A program made the translations under genes and the position numbers. DNA of 49,645 nt from Betaproteobacteria bacterium (GTDB lineage Bacteria > Pseudomonadota > Gammaproteobacteria > Burkholderiales > Casimicrobiaceae). The stretch covers positions 1 through 49,645 of the forward strand of contig READ01000035.1 in the NCBI GenBank assembly GCA_004293675.1, read 5' to 3'. The notes under the pieces are model-generated. The model was not told where the DNA came from and ran no database searches. It saw only the letters and a list, made by a program, of their open reading frames with translations. Shown here in pieces: positions 27,175 through 36,392 of the stretch (positions are counted from its first letter, which is position 1; every line of letters begins with the position of its first letter).

Positions 27175-27936
27175 ATGTCAAATCGATCCAACGCGTCAAA
27201 GTCTCGCAACAGCAATGATCCGCTGTGGGGGCGGGTGCTGCTCGCGGTATTTTTGGGCGGCATCGCTTTTCTGACGCTCAATTGGTCTACCGGTAATCAG
27301 TTCGCGCATTTGCCGTGGTGGCAGTCCATTGCTGGCATTGCTCAGTATGTCGTGCCATTGCTGTTCCTGTTGTGCGCTTTGCTGTGGCGCACGTCGGGCG
27401 ATAGCGATGGGGTGGGCGCGGCAAGGCCGCGTCGGGCGTCGAAACAGCAAGCCGCTGTGCAGGGCGAAGCCACGTCGATGGGGCCGATCAGCAAAATGCA
27501 ATGGGGGCAATTTGAAATGCTCGTCGTCGAAGCATTTCGTCGTCGCGGGTTTCGCGTGACCGAACGCGGTACGGCGGCAAGTGACGGCAGCATGAACCTT
27601 GAGCTTGCTAGCGGTGAGCACCGATTTGTCGCTCACTGCAAACAATGGCGGGCTCGCGAGGTCGGCATGTCGGCGCTCAGAGAGCTCAACAGCATCATGG
27701 TCGTCAGTCACGCGGCGGGCGGATTCGTTGTCACCTCGGGTGGTTTTTCGCGCGAAGCCGTGGCTTATGCAACGGGTCGAAACATTCAACTCATCGATGG
27801 CCCCACGCTTCGAGAAATGCTTCGCGATCCAGAAACGCAAGCCGGCTCAGGCGGCAGCTATAACGGCGTGCCTACCGTAATGCCCACGGGCGTTCCCACT
27901 GCCGTTGGTGTGGGTTCAAAGATTCAGCTAGCGTAA
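27175..27936 (+). CDS. Membrane-anchored Mrr-like restriction endonuclease-fold protein with altered active site
   Basis: A 253-residue protein with two N-terminal membrane helices (about 19-38 and 52-71), a linker, and an Mrr_cat-type domain (about 105-215). The family pattern is DGG-x-D-L ... V-Q-C-K-Q-W. Here it reads SDGSMNLEL and FVAHCKQW, so the usual active-site Asp is Asn141 and the usual Gln/Glu is His154, while Lys156 is kept. The GGFVVTSGGFSREAVAYA motif after the core is intact. Nuclease activity is doubtful; a DNA-binding or sensing role at the membrane is possible. I choose the ATG at 27175 over the frame start at 27112. A CATAAT at 27149-27154 could be a -10 box. Confidence 0.75.
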   Translation: MSNRSNASKSRNSNDPLWGRVLLAVFLGGIAFLTLNWSTGNQFAHLPWWQSIAGIAQYVVPLLFLLCALLWRTSGDSDGVGAARPRRASKQQAAVQGEATSMGPISKMQWGQFEMLVVEAFRRRGFRVTERGTAASDGSMNLELASGEHRFVAHCKQWRAREVGMSALRELNSIMVVSHAAGGFVVTSGGFSREAVAYATGRNIQLIDGPTLREMLRDPETQAGSGGSYNGVPTVMPTGVPTAVGVGSKIQLA

Positions 27937-28093
27937 GGCTGCACGCCGGCTAAAGCCCTTAGCGCTTGCAGGCGCGCCCAGCGCCCCTAGAATGGGTATT
28001 CATTCTTCTCAAGTCGCCGCGTCTTAGCCGGGCAGCGAGCGATGCGCTCCTGATGCACGCTTTCGCGCTTCAATACACGTTGATTTGCTGGCT

Positions 28094-30094
28094 ATGACAG
28101 CGCCCCCAAACCCCACCGAAGCGGCGAGTGCGGACGCCGCGATACTGTGGACACCGAGTGCCGAGCGAATTGCCGGCGCGCGACTGACTCAATTTACGAG
28201 CCGCTTGCGCGAAAAGTATCACCAAGCGTTTCCGGATTACTGGAGCCTGTGGCGCTGGTCGATCGCCAACAAAGAGATCTTTTGGCGTGAGCTGTGGGAC
28301 GAATGCAGTGTTGTCGGTGAGCAGGGCGCACGCACGCTGATTGACGGCCACTTGATGCCCGGTGCGCAGTGGTTTCCAGACGCAAAACTCAATTTCGCCG
28401 AGAACTTTTTGCAATACCGGGGGCACTCCGATGCCATCGTGTTTTGGACCGAGGCGGGTGATCGAGGCCGCTTGTCGCGGGATGAACTTCGTGTTCAGGT
28501 AGCGCGAGTCCAGCGCGCGCTGCTCGAGCGGGGCATTGGCCCAGGCGACGTGGTAGCAAGCACGCTGCCCAACTGCCCCGAGGCTGCCATTGCGATGCTG
28601 GCCACCACGAGCATCGGTGCAACATGGTCTTCGACCTCCCCGGACTTTGGCGCGCAAGGCGTGCTCGATCGTTTCGCGCAGATTTCACCGAAAGTGTTGT
28701 TTGCCGTATCTGGCTGCTTTTACAACGGTAAATGGATCGATACGCTGCCGCGAGTGGAAGAGGTTGTTGCGCAGTTACCGTCGCTCAAGACGCTCGTTCT
28801 GATTGAGCCGAAGGCAAACCCACAGAACTTAGCGCCGTTCGGTGACAGCGCCCGCTACGAAAGTCAAACATGGACAAGGTTCGCTGCAAACGATGCCGCG
28901 GAGCCGACGTTTACCAAGTTCGCCTTTAACCATCCGCTGTACATCGTTTTTTCCAGCGGCACGACGGGCCTGCCTAAATGCATCATTCACGGCGCGGGCG
29001 GCACGCTGCTCCAACTCGTTAAAGAGCATGCGTTGCACGGTGATCATCGAGCGGGTGATCGGGTGTTTTACTTCTCAACCACGGGTTGGGTAATGTGGAA
29101 TTGGTTGCTGGGCGGTTTGACGCAAGGTGCGACCTGTTTGCTCTACGATGGCTCGCCGTTTGCCAATGATGGACGCATTCTGTTCGACCTAGCTGAAACC
29201 GAACGCGCAACGCAGTTTGGCGTCGGTGCGAAGTACATCGATGCCATCAAAAAGCTCGGCGTGTCGCCAATGACTACCCACGATTTATCTGCGCTTCGAA
29301 CGGTGTATTCCACGGGCTCGCCGCTCTCGCCTGAGAGCTTTGATTACGTCTATCAACACATCAAATCCGATGTGCACCTCGCGTCAATCTCGGGCGGTAC
29401 CGACATCATGAGTTGCTTTGCGCTGGGTAACCCAACGCTCCCTGTTCGGCGCGGTGAAATGCAGTGTCGCGGACTAGGAATGGCGGTGGATGTGTGGGAC
29501 GACGATGCTCGATCCGTGGCTGGCGAGATGGGTGAGTTGGTGTGTGCACAAACATTCCCGTCGATGCCCTTGGGCTTTGGCAACGATGCCGACGGCAATC
29601 GATATCGCGCGGCGTATTTCGAGCGTTTTCCGGGTGTGTGGACGCACGGGGACTGGTGCATGCTCACGCCAAACGATGGTGTGGTGATCACCGGGCGCAG
29701 CGATGCAACGCTCAACCCCGGCGGCGTTCGAATCGGTACAGCGGAAATCTACCGGCAAGTCGAAACCATTGATGAAGTGGTTGAATCAATTGCCATCGGG
29801 CAGGTGTTTAACCACGACACACGCGTTGTTCTTTTTGTGAAGCTGCGAGACGGCATCGAGCTCAATGTGGCTTTGACTGATCGAATCAAGCGTCGAATCA
29901 AAGAGCACACCACGCCGCGCCACGTCCCCGCCGTTGTGGTGCAGGTATTGGACATTCCGCGCACGAAGAGCAACAAAATCGTCGAGCTAGCCGTGCGTGA
30001 CGTTGTGCACGGCCGTCCGGTGAAAAATATCGAAGCGTTGGCCAACCCGGAAGCGCTCGCGCACTTTAGGAATCGGCCAGAGTTGCTGCACTAG
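28094..30094 (+). CDS. aacS: Acetoacetyl-CoA synthetase (acetoacetate-CoA ligase)
   Basis: A 666-residue adenylate-forming ligase. The N-terminal AACS/ACAS region (YWSLWRWSIANKEIFW; GAQWFPDAKLNFAENFL) separates it from other acyl-CoA synthetases. The P-loop-like motif SSGTTGLPK is at 287-295. Later motifs are TGWVMWNWLLGG, SISGGTDIM, HGDWCML, GRSDATLNPGGVRIGTAE and the catalytic lysine region IPRTKSNKIVE. It makes acetoacetyl-CoA from acetoacetate, ATP and CoA. A TAGAAT at 27988-27993 could be its -10 box. ScoAB, the alternative route to acetoacetyl-CoA, follows directly. Confidence 0.93.
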   Translation: MTAPPNPTEAASADAAILWTPSAERIAGARLTQFTSRLREKYHQAFPDYWSLWRWSIANKEIFWRELWDECSVVGEQGARTLIDGHLMPGAQWFPDAKLNFAENFLQYRGHSDAIVFWTEAGDRGRLSRDELRVQVARVQRALLERGIGPGDVVASTLPNCPEAAIAMLATTSIGATWSSTSPDFGAQGVLDRFAQISPKVLFAVSGCFYNGKWIDTLPRVEEVVAQLPSLKTLVLIEPKANPQNLAPFGDSARYESQTWTRFAANDAAEPTFTKFAFNHPLYIVFSSGTTGLPKCIIHGAGGTLLQLVKEHALHGDHRAGDRVFYFSTTGWVMWNWLLGGLTQGATCLLYDGSPFANDGRILFDLAETERATQFGVGAKYIDAIKKLGVSPMTTHDLSALRTVYSTGSPLSPESFDYVYQHIKSDVHLASISGGTDIMSCFALGNPTLPVRRGEMQCRGLGMAVDVWDDDARSVAGEMGELVCAQTFPSMPLGFGNDADGNRYRAAYFERFPGVWTHGDWCMLTPNDGVVITGRSDATLNPGGVRIGTAEIYRQVETIDEVVESIAIGQVFNHDTRVVLFVKLRDGIELNVALTDRIKRRIKEHTTPRHVPAVVVQVLDIPRTKSNKIVELAVRDVVHGRPVKNIEALANPEALAHFRNRPELLH

Positions 30095-30193
30095 TTAACC
30101 GCTAGCGGGCTTGACCGGACGCCGCCAAAGATCAACTCTGTTGCGCTCGTTTCTCCGTACAATCAGAAATACCTCTCGATGAGCCCTTAAATC

Positions 30194-30904
30194 ATGGCTA
30201 ATAAAGTCTTTCCCTCCGCGCAAGCTGCGCTCAATGGCATTGTCAAGGACGGCCAACTCATTGCAGTTGGCGGATTCGGGCTTTGCGGCATTCCTGAGGC
30301 GCTGATTGATGCGCTTCGCGATGCTGGCGTCAAAAATCTGACCGCGATTTCCAACAACGCGGGCGTTGACGGTTTCGGACTTGGCAAGCTCCTAGCCACT
30401 CGTCAAATCAAGAAAATGATTTCGAGTTACGTGGGCGAAAACAAAGAATTTGAGCGGCAATATCTCGCCGGTGAACTAGCGCTTGACTTCACGCCGCAAG
30501 GCACGTTGGCAGAAAAACTTCGTGCCGGGGGCGCAGGTATTCCAGCGTTTTTCACCAAAACCGGGGTCGGCACCATCGTGGCCGACGGCAAAGAAATTCG
30601 CGAATTTGACGGCGTGAAGTACGTGATGGAGCGCTCGCTTGTTCCCGATGTGTCACTCGTCAAGGCCTACATCGCTGACAAGTCGGGCAATTTGGTGTTT
30701 CGAAAGACGGCTCGAAACTTCAACCCCAATGTAGCGCAGGCCGGAAAGATTACGGTCGTTGAAGTCGAAAAAATTGTCGAAACGGGCGCGCTCGATCCCG
30801 ATCAAATTCACCTTCCCGGTATTTTTGTGCACCGAATCGTGCTCAACGCCACACCGGAAAAGCGGATCGAGCAACGAACAGTGACAGCAAAGGCGGGAGC
30901 GTAA
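30194..30904 (+). CDS. scoA: Succinyl-CoA:3-ketoacid CoA-transferase subunit A
   Basis: A 236-residue class I CoA-transferase alpha subunit. [17 protein letters not shown] near residues 22-38 is the glycine-rich CoA loop, and [52 protein letters not shown] (in parts) and [24 protein letters not shown] are typical. TACAAT at 30158-30163 is a candidate -10 box. It forms a heterotetramer with subunit B, whose gene begins 2 bp after the stop. Confidence 0.95.
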   Translation: MANKVFPSAQAALNGIVKDGQLIAVGGFGLCGIPEALIDALRDAGVKNLTAISNNAGVDGFGLGKLLATRQIKKMISSYVGENKEFERQYLAGELALDFTPQGTLAEKLRAGGAGIPAFFTKTGVGTIVADGKEIREFDGVKYVMERSLVPDVSLVKAYIADKSGNLVFRKTARNFNPNVAQAGKITVVEVEKIVETGALDPDQIHLPGIFVHRIVLNATPEKRIEQRTVTAKAGA

Positions 30905-30906
30905 TC

Positions 30907-31545
30907 ATGGCTTGGACTCGCGACGAAATGGCTGCGCGCGCAGCGAAAGAATTGCAAGATGGGTTCTATGTGAACCTCGGTATTGGTTTGCCAACCTTGG
31001 TAGCCAATCACGTGCCCGAAGGCATGGAAGTGTGGCTGCAGAGTGAAAATGGTCTGCTCGGCATTGGCCCGTTTCCAACCGAGGAAAACGTTGATCCCGA
31101 CATGATTAATGCCGGTAAACAAACCGTAACCACGATCCCTGGGTCGTCGATTTTTTCGAGCGCCGACAGTTTCGGCATGATTCGCGGCGGCAAGATCAAC
31201 CTAGCGATTCTGGGCGCGATGCAAGTCAGCGAGCACGGCGATCTTGCCAATTGGATGATTCCAGGCAAGATGGTCAAGGGCATGGGCGGGGCGATGGATT
31301 TGGTCGCAGGCGTGGGTCGCGTGGTTGTTTTAATGGAACACGTTGCCAAGAAAAAGGATGGCAGCGAAGACTTGAAGCTCTTGGCAAAGTGCAATTTGCC
31401 GCTGACGGGTGTCGGCGTGGTCAACCTCATCATCACCGATTTAGGCGTGATGGAAGTTACTACCAACGGCTTGAAATTACTCGAAACTGCGCCCGGAGTA
31501 ACGCGCGAGGAAATCGCAATGAAAACGGGCTGTCCACTGCATTGA
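30907..31545 (+). CDS. scoB: Succinyl-CoA:3-ketoacid CoA-transferase subunit B
   Basis: A 212-residue beta subunit. [15 protein letters not shown] precedes [12 protein letters not shown], in which Glu47 is the catalytic residue that forms the CoA thioester. [30 protein letters not shown] (in parts) is also typical. With ScoA it transfers CoA from succinyl-CoA to acetoacetate. Having both this route and AacS side by side points to regular use of acetoacetate or polyhydroxybutyrate-derived ketone bodies. Confidence 0.95.
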   Translation: MAWTRDEMAARAAKELQDGFYVNLGIGLPTLVANHVPEGMEVWLQSENGLLGIGPFPTEENVDPDMINAGKQTVTTIPGSSIFSSADSFGMIRGGKINLAILGAMQVSEHGDLANWMIPGKMVKGMGGAMDLVAGVGRVVVLMEHVAKKKDGSEDLKLLAKCNLPLTGVGVVNLIITDLGVMEVTTNGLKLLETAPGVTREEIAMKTGCPLH

Positions 31546-31608
31546 TCGCAACCTTAGGCTGTCTGTGTTGACAATCCTTTTCGTCGCGCAACTGTTGATC
31601 GAGTCTTG

Positions 31609-32961
31609 ATGCCTTTGCTGTTTGCCCGTGATCGCTGTCGAATTGCGTTTGCAATGACTCTCGCTCTGATGTTGGGTGCGCAAATGTCTGCGGCGCAAAC
31701 AACGTCGCAATCGACCAGCGCACCGACCGCGCTCCCGCAACCGTCAGCGTCGGGTCAGAGGCTCTTTGATGCTGCGCGCGACAAGCTGGTTCAGGTTCGT
31801 ATTCTGACCCAGCTCGGCGGCACGCAATCCACCGTCGGCTCCGGCTTTTTGATTGACGCCAAGGGGACGGCGCTCACCAACTATCACGTCATTTCCAATC
31901 TCGTGCTTGAACCCGAGCGCTACCGTGCCGAATATGTCGGTGTCGATGGCAAACGTGGCAGCGTGAAGTTACTCTCGTTTGACGTGATTCATGATTTAGC
32001 GACGGTGAAGCTTGAGGGCGTCGCTCAGCTCGCGCACTTTAATTTGCGTGCCGAGGCGGAACCGCTGAAGCAAGGCGAGAAAATTTACTCGCTGGGTAAC
32101 CCGATGGATTTGGGCTTTGCGATATCTGAGGGCACTTACAACGGGCTGGTCGAACGACGGCTGTATGACACGATTCACTTCACGGGCGCGCTCAATCCGG
32201 GCATGAGCGGTGGTCCGGCGGTTGACGAGCAGGGGCGTGTGATTGGCGTTAACGTCGCTGGCACGGGCGGCGAGCTGGCGAACCTGTTAGTGCCGCTTCG
32301 CTACGTGCGTCCTTTGCTTGCGAAAACCACTGAAAGCGGTGGTGCTTCCGTGCCCGATAAAAAGTCGATCACACCGCAACTGTTGTCACACCAAGCCGCC
32401 ATGATCGGCGCACTTTTGGCCAAACCCTTGATGCGTCAATCCCTTGGTCCGGCAACGGTCGCAGTGGGCGACGACAAGTTGCTTCGGTGCTGGGGGCAAT
32501 CGAGTGAAAAGCCCGATAAGCCGTATCGCACCGAAACCACGCGCTGCTCGTTGCAGAGCAGTCTCTACATTGATCGACAGTTACAAACTGGAACGGTGAG
32601 CTGGGATCACACGTACCGGTCGGGAAAGAAACTCGGCGCGATGCGCTTTGCCGCGTGGCATGGCAAGTCGTTGCAGAGTTCGGTCTTTGGCGACGGGCTT
32701 TCGCTCAAACCCACTCGATATTTGACGCGGCCGCACTGTCGTGAAAATTATGTGGAAAACGCCGCCACGGCGATGCACGTTTCGGTGTGTACTCGCGCTC
32801 ATCGCGAGTTCTCGGGCTTGTTCGACATGAAGATCAGCGCAACATCGGTTGATCGAAGCACCGAGGGCGTGTCGAGCAATCTCGATATCCGCGGTGTCAG
32901 TTTTGAAAACGGGCAGCGATTAATGCGCAGCTTTCTAGAGGCGACGACATGGACGAAGTGA
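31609..32961 (+). CDS. Secreted trypsin-like serine protease with extra C-terminal domain
   Basis: A 450-residue S1-type protease. An N-terminal signal sequence (about 1-30, ending ...MSAAQ) is followed by a low-complexity Ser/Thr/Pro linker and the catalytic domain with His93 (TNYHV), Asp129 (HDLATVKL) and Ser200 (NPGMSGGPA), as in the HtrA/DegP catalytic core. No PDZ domain is visible. Residues 260-450 form a separate domain with six cysteines (for example LRCWGQ, TRCSLQ, PHCRENY, SVCTRAH) and no family I recognise. A consensus TTGACA lies at 31568, without a clear -10. Its 3' end overlaps the next gene by 13 bp. Confidence 0.85.
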   Translation: MPLLFARDRCRIAFAMTLALMLGAQMSAAQTTSQSTSAPTALPQPSASGQRLFDAARDKLVQVRILTQLGGTQSTVGSGFLIDAKGTALTNYHVISNLVLEPERYRAEYVGVDGKRGSVKLLSFDVIHDLATVKLEGVAQLAHFNLRAEAEPLKQGEKIYSLGNPMDLGFAISEGTYNGLVERRLYDTIHFTGALNPGMSGGPAVDEQGRVIGVNVAGTGGELANLLVPLRYVRPLLAKTTESGGASVPDKKSITPQLLSHQAAMIGALLAKPLMRQSLGPATVAVGDDKLLRCWGQSSEKPDKPYRTETTRCSLQSSLYIDRQLQTGTVSWDHTYRSGKKLGAMRFAAWHGKSLQSSVFGDGLSLKPTRYLTRPHCRENYVENAATAMHVSVCTRAHREFSGLFDMKISATSVDRSTEGVSSNLDIRGVSFENGQRLMRSFLEATTWTK

Positions 32962-34013
32962 CTCGAGCCTCGCCTATTGAATCGCCTCCGCCAACAGAGG
33001 CTTCCGAGCTGCCTGTTGCGTCGCCCGATACCATCGTTTTTGTCGAACTACTGGATAAGCACGACGGGGTGCTGTCACGCCATCGCTTTACGCGCTTTCC
33101 AATCACGCTGGGCAGCGCTTACAGCAATGATTTGATTCTTGATGGCGATATGGGCGCTCAATCGTCATGGGCTGCGCTTCGAATTGAGTCTGACGAGCAC
33201 GGCGCTCTTTCCGTTGCGACGTTCGAAAACGACGCAAATTTCTGGGCACCCGGCGGCTTGACTCGACGATGGATTGTTGACCCCGATGAAGCCATCATTG
33301 CCGCGGGCCAGCGCATTCGAATTCGAACCAATCGATACGTACCATCGAGCATGGCAAAACCTTCGAGCGCCTTGCCCCGCGCAGCCTCGTTGGCATGGTT
33401 GTGGGCGTTGCCGTTGGCCATTGCTACCTTTGTCGCGACGATTTGGCTGGGTGACATTGATGGCACCAAGTTTGTAACCTACGTCAGCTCAGGCTTGGGC
33501 GTGTTGATGTTGCTGGCGCTGTGGGCGGGTATCTGGGCGTTGGTGTCGCGGCTCACGGGGCGCTCGACGCATTTCTTGATTCACCTCGCGCTGGGCGCGC
33601 TGACCTTCGTTGCAGTCACGGCGGTCGATTATGTGATGGACACTGCGGCTTTTGCGTTCAACTGGCCGGTGATTCAGCGCTATGACTATTTATTGTTGGG
33701 CGTGATCATTGGGCTTGCGGTGTGGTGCCACGGGCGTTGGGTGTCGCGAATCGGTCGGGGCACTGCGCTGACTTCTGCGCTCGTTGTTGGGGCGGCAATG
33801 GTCGCTACACAGGCCGCTGGGTTTTACGCGCTTCGCGGCAACGTAGCCGCTGCGCAGACCATGGTGGAACTTCGTCCGCCGGCGTTTCGTTTGGCGCAGA
33901 GCGTGTCGATGGATGACTTTTTCTCGGATATTGCGGCGCTTAAGGGGTTGGCTGAACAGTCAAAGCCCGAAAAGCCCGACGGACTCGATTTCTCATCGTA
34001 CGATTCTGAATAG
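32949..34013 (+). CDS. FHA-like domain fused to a multi-helix membrane domain
   Basis: A 354-residue protein. Residues 28-135 resemble a forkhead-associated domain (FTRFPITLGSAYSNDLILDGD ... RIRIRTN), although the phosphothreonine-contacting Arg and Ser are not clearly conserved. Residues 150-305 contain about five membrane helices, then a short soluble tail (FFSDIAALKGLAEQSKPEKPDG). The start overlaps the protease gene by 13 bp, so translation is coupled and the two probably act together in the envelope. The role is unknown. An FHA domain usually implies control by Ser/Thr phosphorylation; whether this one binds phosphopeptide is open. Confidence 0.7.
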   Translation: MDEVTRASPIESPPPTEASELPVASPDTIVFVELLDKHDGVLSRHRFTRFPITLGSAYSNDLILDGDMGAQSSWAALRIESDEHGALSVATFENDANFWAPGGLTRRWIVDPDEAIIAAGQRIRIRTNRYVPSSMAKPSSALPRAASLAWLWALPLAIATFVATIWLGDIDGTKFVTYVSSGLGVLMLLALWAGIWALVSRLTGRSTHFLIHLALGALTFVAVTAVDYVMDTAAFAFNWPVIQRYDYLLLGVIIGLAVWCHGRWVSRIGRGTALTSALVVGAAMVATQAAGFYALRGNVAAAQTMVELRPPAFRLAQSVSMDDFFSDIAALKGLAEQSKPEKPDGLDFSSYDSE

Positions 34014-34045
34014 TTCAACGTCGGATCACTGAAAGGCTTGCAACC

Positions 34046-35341
34046 ATGAACCAAACCACGCCGGTCACACGCAAGGAAATTTGGTCATGGGCGATGTACG
34101 ACTTCGCCAATTCGGGCTACACCACGGTCATCATCACGGCGATATTTAACGCCTATTTTGTGAGCGTGATTGCGGGTGGCGCAGAGTGGGCAACGCTGCT
34201 GTGGACGACTATCCTTGCGATTTCCTACGCCATCGTCATGGTGATTGGCCCCGTGTTGGGCGCGTGGGCGGATCGACGCGCTGCAAAAAAGCGGATGTTG
34301 CTTTACTCAACCGTCGGTTGTGTGCTCACCACGCTTGCGCTCGCGCCGCTGGCGGCCCAAGGCTCCAACTTACTTTTGCTCGTTTGCATCGTGTTTATCG
34401 CGAGCAATGTGTTCTACGCGCTGGGCGAAAACTTCACCGCCGCCTTTTTGCCAGAACTCGCTAAGAGCGAACACATCGCAAAGGTGTCGGCATGGGGTTG
34501 GAGTTTGGGCTACGTGGGCGGATTGGTGACGCTGGGCGCGTCCCTGGCGGTCGTGACCACACAGCAAGCGGCGGGTGCACCCGCCACGAGCTACGTGCCT
34601 TGGACCATCGTTGTTACGGCGGTGATTTACGCCGCGGCGAGCTTGCCAGTGTTTCTATTTTTGAACGAGCGTGCAACGCCGCAAGACGACGTTGCTCCCG
34701 CGCCGCTGCTCGTGAAGCTTCGTGCATCATTGGCGCAGCTCTCGAAGCATCCCGATTTACGCAGATTTTTTCTTGCTGGTATCGCCTATCAAGCGGGGCT
34801 TGCGGTGGTCATCACTTTGGCCTCGGTTTACGCCGCCGAGGCGCTGGGTTTCAAGATGGCTGACACCATCAAGCTGCTCTTGGTGGTCAACGTTTCGGCA
34901 GCCATTGGCGCGTTTGTGTTTGGCTATGTCCAAGATCGAATCGGACACAAACCCACGCTCATCGTGACGCTCGTGATGTGGATCACCACGGTAATTGTGG
35001 CCTATGTTTGGCATACGAAAACGGGATTTTGGATCGCCGCCAATATGGCCGGGTTGTGCTTGGGGGCATCGCAGTCGGGCGGACGAGCGCTGGTCGGCGT
35101 GTTGAGTCCGAAATCGAAAGTGGCGGAGTTCTATGGGCTCTGGGGGCTCGTTGTGCGGCTAGCGGGCATCGTTGGGCCAATGCTCTACGGCGTTGTGACC
35201 TGGGTGACCGGGGGCAATCACCGATTAGCGTTGCTTTTGACCGGCGGCATGTTCGTGGTTGGTCTGGCGTTGTTGCGCGCCGTCGATGTTGACCGGGGGG
35301 AACGTGACGCGAAAGCGGTTGATGCGCTGACCGTCGGTTAG
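34046..35341 (+). CDS. MFS transporter of the UMF1 (Atg22-like) family
   Basis: A 431-residue protein with about twelve membrane helices. The opening IWSWAMYDFANSGYTTVIIT is the hallmark of the UMF1/Atg22 branch of the major facilitator superfamily, and GPVLGAWADRRAAKKRML is the conserved loop 2-3. The second half repeats the pattern (FGYVQDRIGHKPTL). Bacterial members are mostly of unknown substrate. It starts 32 bp after the FHA-like gene. Confidence 0.88.
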   Translation: MNQTTPVTRKEIWSWAMYDFANSGYTTVIITAIFNAYFVSVIAGGAEWATLLWTTILAISYAIVMVIGPVLGAWADRRAAKKRMLLYSTVGCVLTTLALAPLAAQGSNLLLLVCIVFIASNVFYALGENFTAAFLPELAKSEHIAKVSAWGWSLGYVGGLVTLGASLAVVTTQQAAGAPATSYVPWTIVVTAVIYAAASLPVFLFLNERATPQDDVAPAPLLVKLRASLAQLSKHPDLRRFFLAGIAYQAGLAVVITLASVYAAEALGFKMADTIKLLLVVNVSAAIGAFVFGYVQDRIGHKPTLIVTLVMWITTVIVAYVWHTKTGFWIAANMAGLCLGASQSGGRALVGVLSPKSKVAEFYGLWGLVVRLAGIVGPMLYGVVTWVTGGNHRLALLLTGGMFVVGLALLRAVDVDRGERDAKAVDALTVG

Positions 35342-35424
35342 TCGTGCGTTCAGCCTGTCGTTGTTTGGCGACGTAAGTGATTGATTTATTTGCGTTTATC
35401 GGAATTTCTAGTTACGCTCTCTGC

Positions 35425-35441
35425 TTATGACATTGTCATAA
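35425..35441. promoter_or_regulatory. Operator-like inverted repeat upstream of the TonB-C-like gene
   Basis: TTATGAC and GTCATAA form a perfect 7-bp inverted repeat with a 3-bp centre. It lies 17 bp ahead of the start codon, overlapping the likely -10/start region, as expected of a repressor site. AAAAGGAG at 35445-35452 is a strong ribosome site. Confidence 0.5.
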
Positions 35442-35458
35442 ATTAAAAGGAGATTCTG

Positions 35459-35896
35459 ATGAATACAACGATGATTCGATGGTCGGCGGGCGCGATGGCA
35501 GCGTTGACCTTCGGCGCGGCCATTGCTGCCGAAAATATTTTTCCCAAACGGTCGCGTACCTTGTTGGTGAAGCAACCTGTCGAGTGCACGCAATGGGCGG
35601 CTCCACTGCCGGCAACGCAGTCGCGAGCCGAGTACCCAGACGACGCCCGTGGATTACACGGCGACGCCGCGCTGCTGCTGCGAATCGGTGCGGACGGAAG
35701 CTACCAAGGCTTACTGGACTTTGTGGCCAGTGATGAGGCTTACGTTCGCGCCGCCGAAAAGGCTGTGAAGCAATGGACATTTGTTCCTGCGCAGTGCAAC
35801 GGCGCCGCCATTGCATCCGATGCGCGCGTTGATTTCACATTTCGTCGCGAAGGGGCAATCACCTACAAGACAGGTGCCAGCTCGTTTTCCCGTTAG
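35459..35896 (+). CDS. Small secreted protein with TonB C-terminal-like domain
   Basis: A 145-residue protein with an N-terminal signal sequence (1-24) and a single domain that looks like the TonB C-terminal fold: SRAEYPDDARGLHGDAALLLRIGADGSYQGL followed by AAEKAVKQWTFVPAQCNG (given in parts). There is no proline-rich linker or long transmembrane anchor, so it is not a full TonB. Two cysteines (VECTQW, PAQCNG) may pair. It has its own strong ribosome site and a palindromic operator candidate, so it is probably transcribed alone. Confidence 0.75.
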   Translation: MNTTMIRWSAGAMAALTFGAAIAAENIFPKRSRTLLVKQPVECTQWAAPLPATQSRAEYPDDARGLHGDAALLLRIGADGSYQGLLDFVASDEAYVRAAEKAVKQWTFVPAQCNGAAIASDARVDFTFRREGAITYKTGASSFSR

Positions 35897-35945
35897 TGGG
35901 TCATGCACGAGGATGCAATCTCGGGCGGAAAAAATTTAGATCAGC

Positions 35946-35951
35946 TATAAT
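35946..35951 (+). promoter_or_regulatory. -10 box (TATAAT) of the tRNA operon
   Basis: A perfect TATAAT lies 9 bp ahead of the first base of tRNA-Pro. No canonical -35 is evident at 17 bp. Confidence 0.55.
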
Positions 35952-35960
35952 CCAAAGCTT

Positions 35961-36037
35961 CGGGGCGTAGCGCAGCCTGGTAGCGCATCTGCTTTGGGAG
36001 CAGAGGGTCGCGAGTTCGAATCCCGCCGCCCCGACCA
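35961..36037 (+). tRNA. tRNA-Pro (anticodon TGG)
   Basis: A 77-nt cloverleaf with acceptor stem CGGGGCG/CGCCCCG, D arm GCGCAGCCTGGTAGCGC, anticodon loop TTTGGGA (anticodon TGG), T loop TTCGAAT and encoded CCA end. It is first in a three-tRNA cluster. Confidence 0.96.
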
Positions 36038-36103
36038 CAGCACATTGTGAACGACAAGTGCTTGAACTTATGCTTCGTTCAATGTGTGAACAGCACTTTT
36101 TTT

Positions 36104-36180
<77 letters not shown>

Positions 36181-36209
36181 AGTTTTTCTGAAAAGAGAAA
36201 CGTTCCGAT

Positions 36210-36285
36210 GGCGGCCGTAGCTCAGCGGTAGAGTCCTGGATTGTGATTCCAGTTGTCGCGGGTTCGAACCCCGTCGGCCGCCCCA
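36210..36285 (+). tRNA. tRNA-His (anticodon GTG)
   Basis: A cloverleaf with the extra 5' G typical of tRNA-His (36210, opposite C36282), acceptor GCGGCCG/CGGCCGC, D arm GCTCAGCGGTAGAGT, anticodon loop TTGTGAT (anticodon GTG), T arm GCGGGTTCGAACCCCGT and encoded CCA. Confidence 0.96.
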
Positions 36286-36299
36286 ATATCCATGCGGGT

Positions 36300-36317
36300 T
36301 TCAGCGGTTTCGCTGAA
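36300..36317 (+). other. Perfect hairpin just downstream of tRNA-His
   Basis: TTCAGCG and CGCTGAA pair over 7 bp with loop GTTT, 14 nt after the CCA of tRNA-His. There is no T tract, so it is more likely a processing or 3'-end protection structure than an intrinsic terminator. Confidence 0.5.
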
Positions 36318-36368
36318 GTATTTGGCGTTGAATTTTGCCGAATTGGCCGCGTGGAATGTTCACGCCAT

Positions 36369-36392
36369 AGCCCTCCGCGAGAGGGCTTTTTT
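36369..36392 (+). terminator. Intrinsic terminator of the tRNA operon
   Basis: AGCCCTC (36369-36375) pairs with GAGGGCT (36381-36387) around a 5-nt loop, and a run of six T follows (36387-36392). Between here and the dehydratase stop (36727) lie only a low-complexity stretch and the fourth 112-bp element. Confidence 0.85.
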
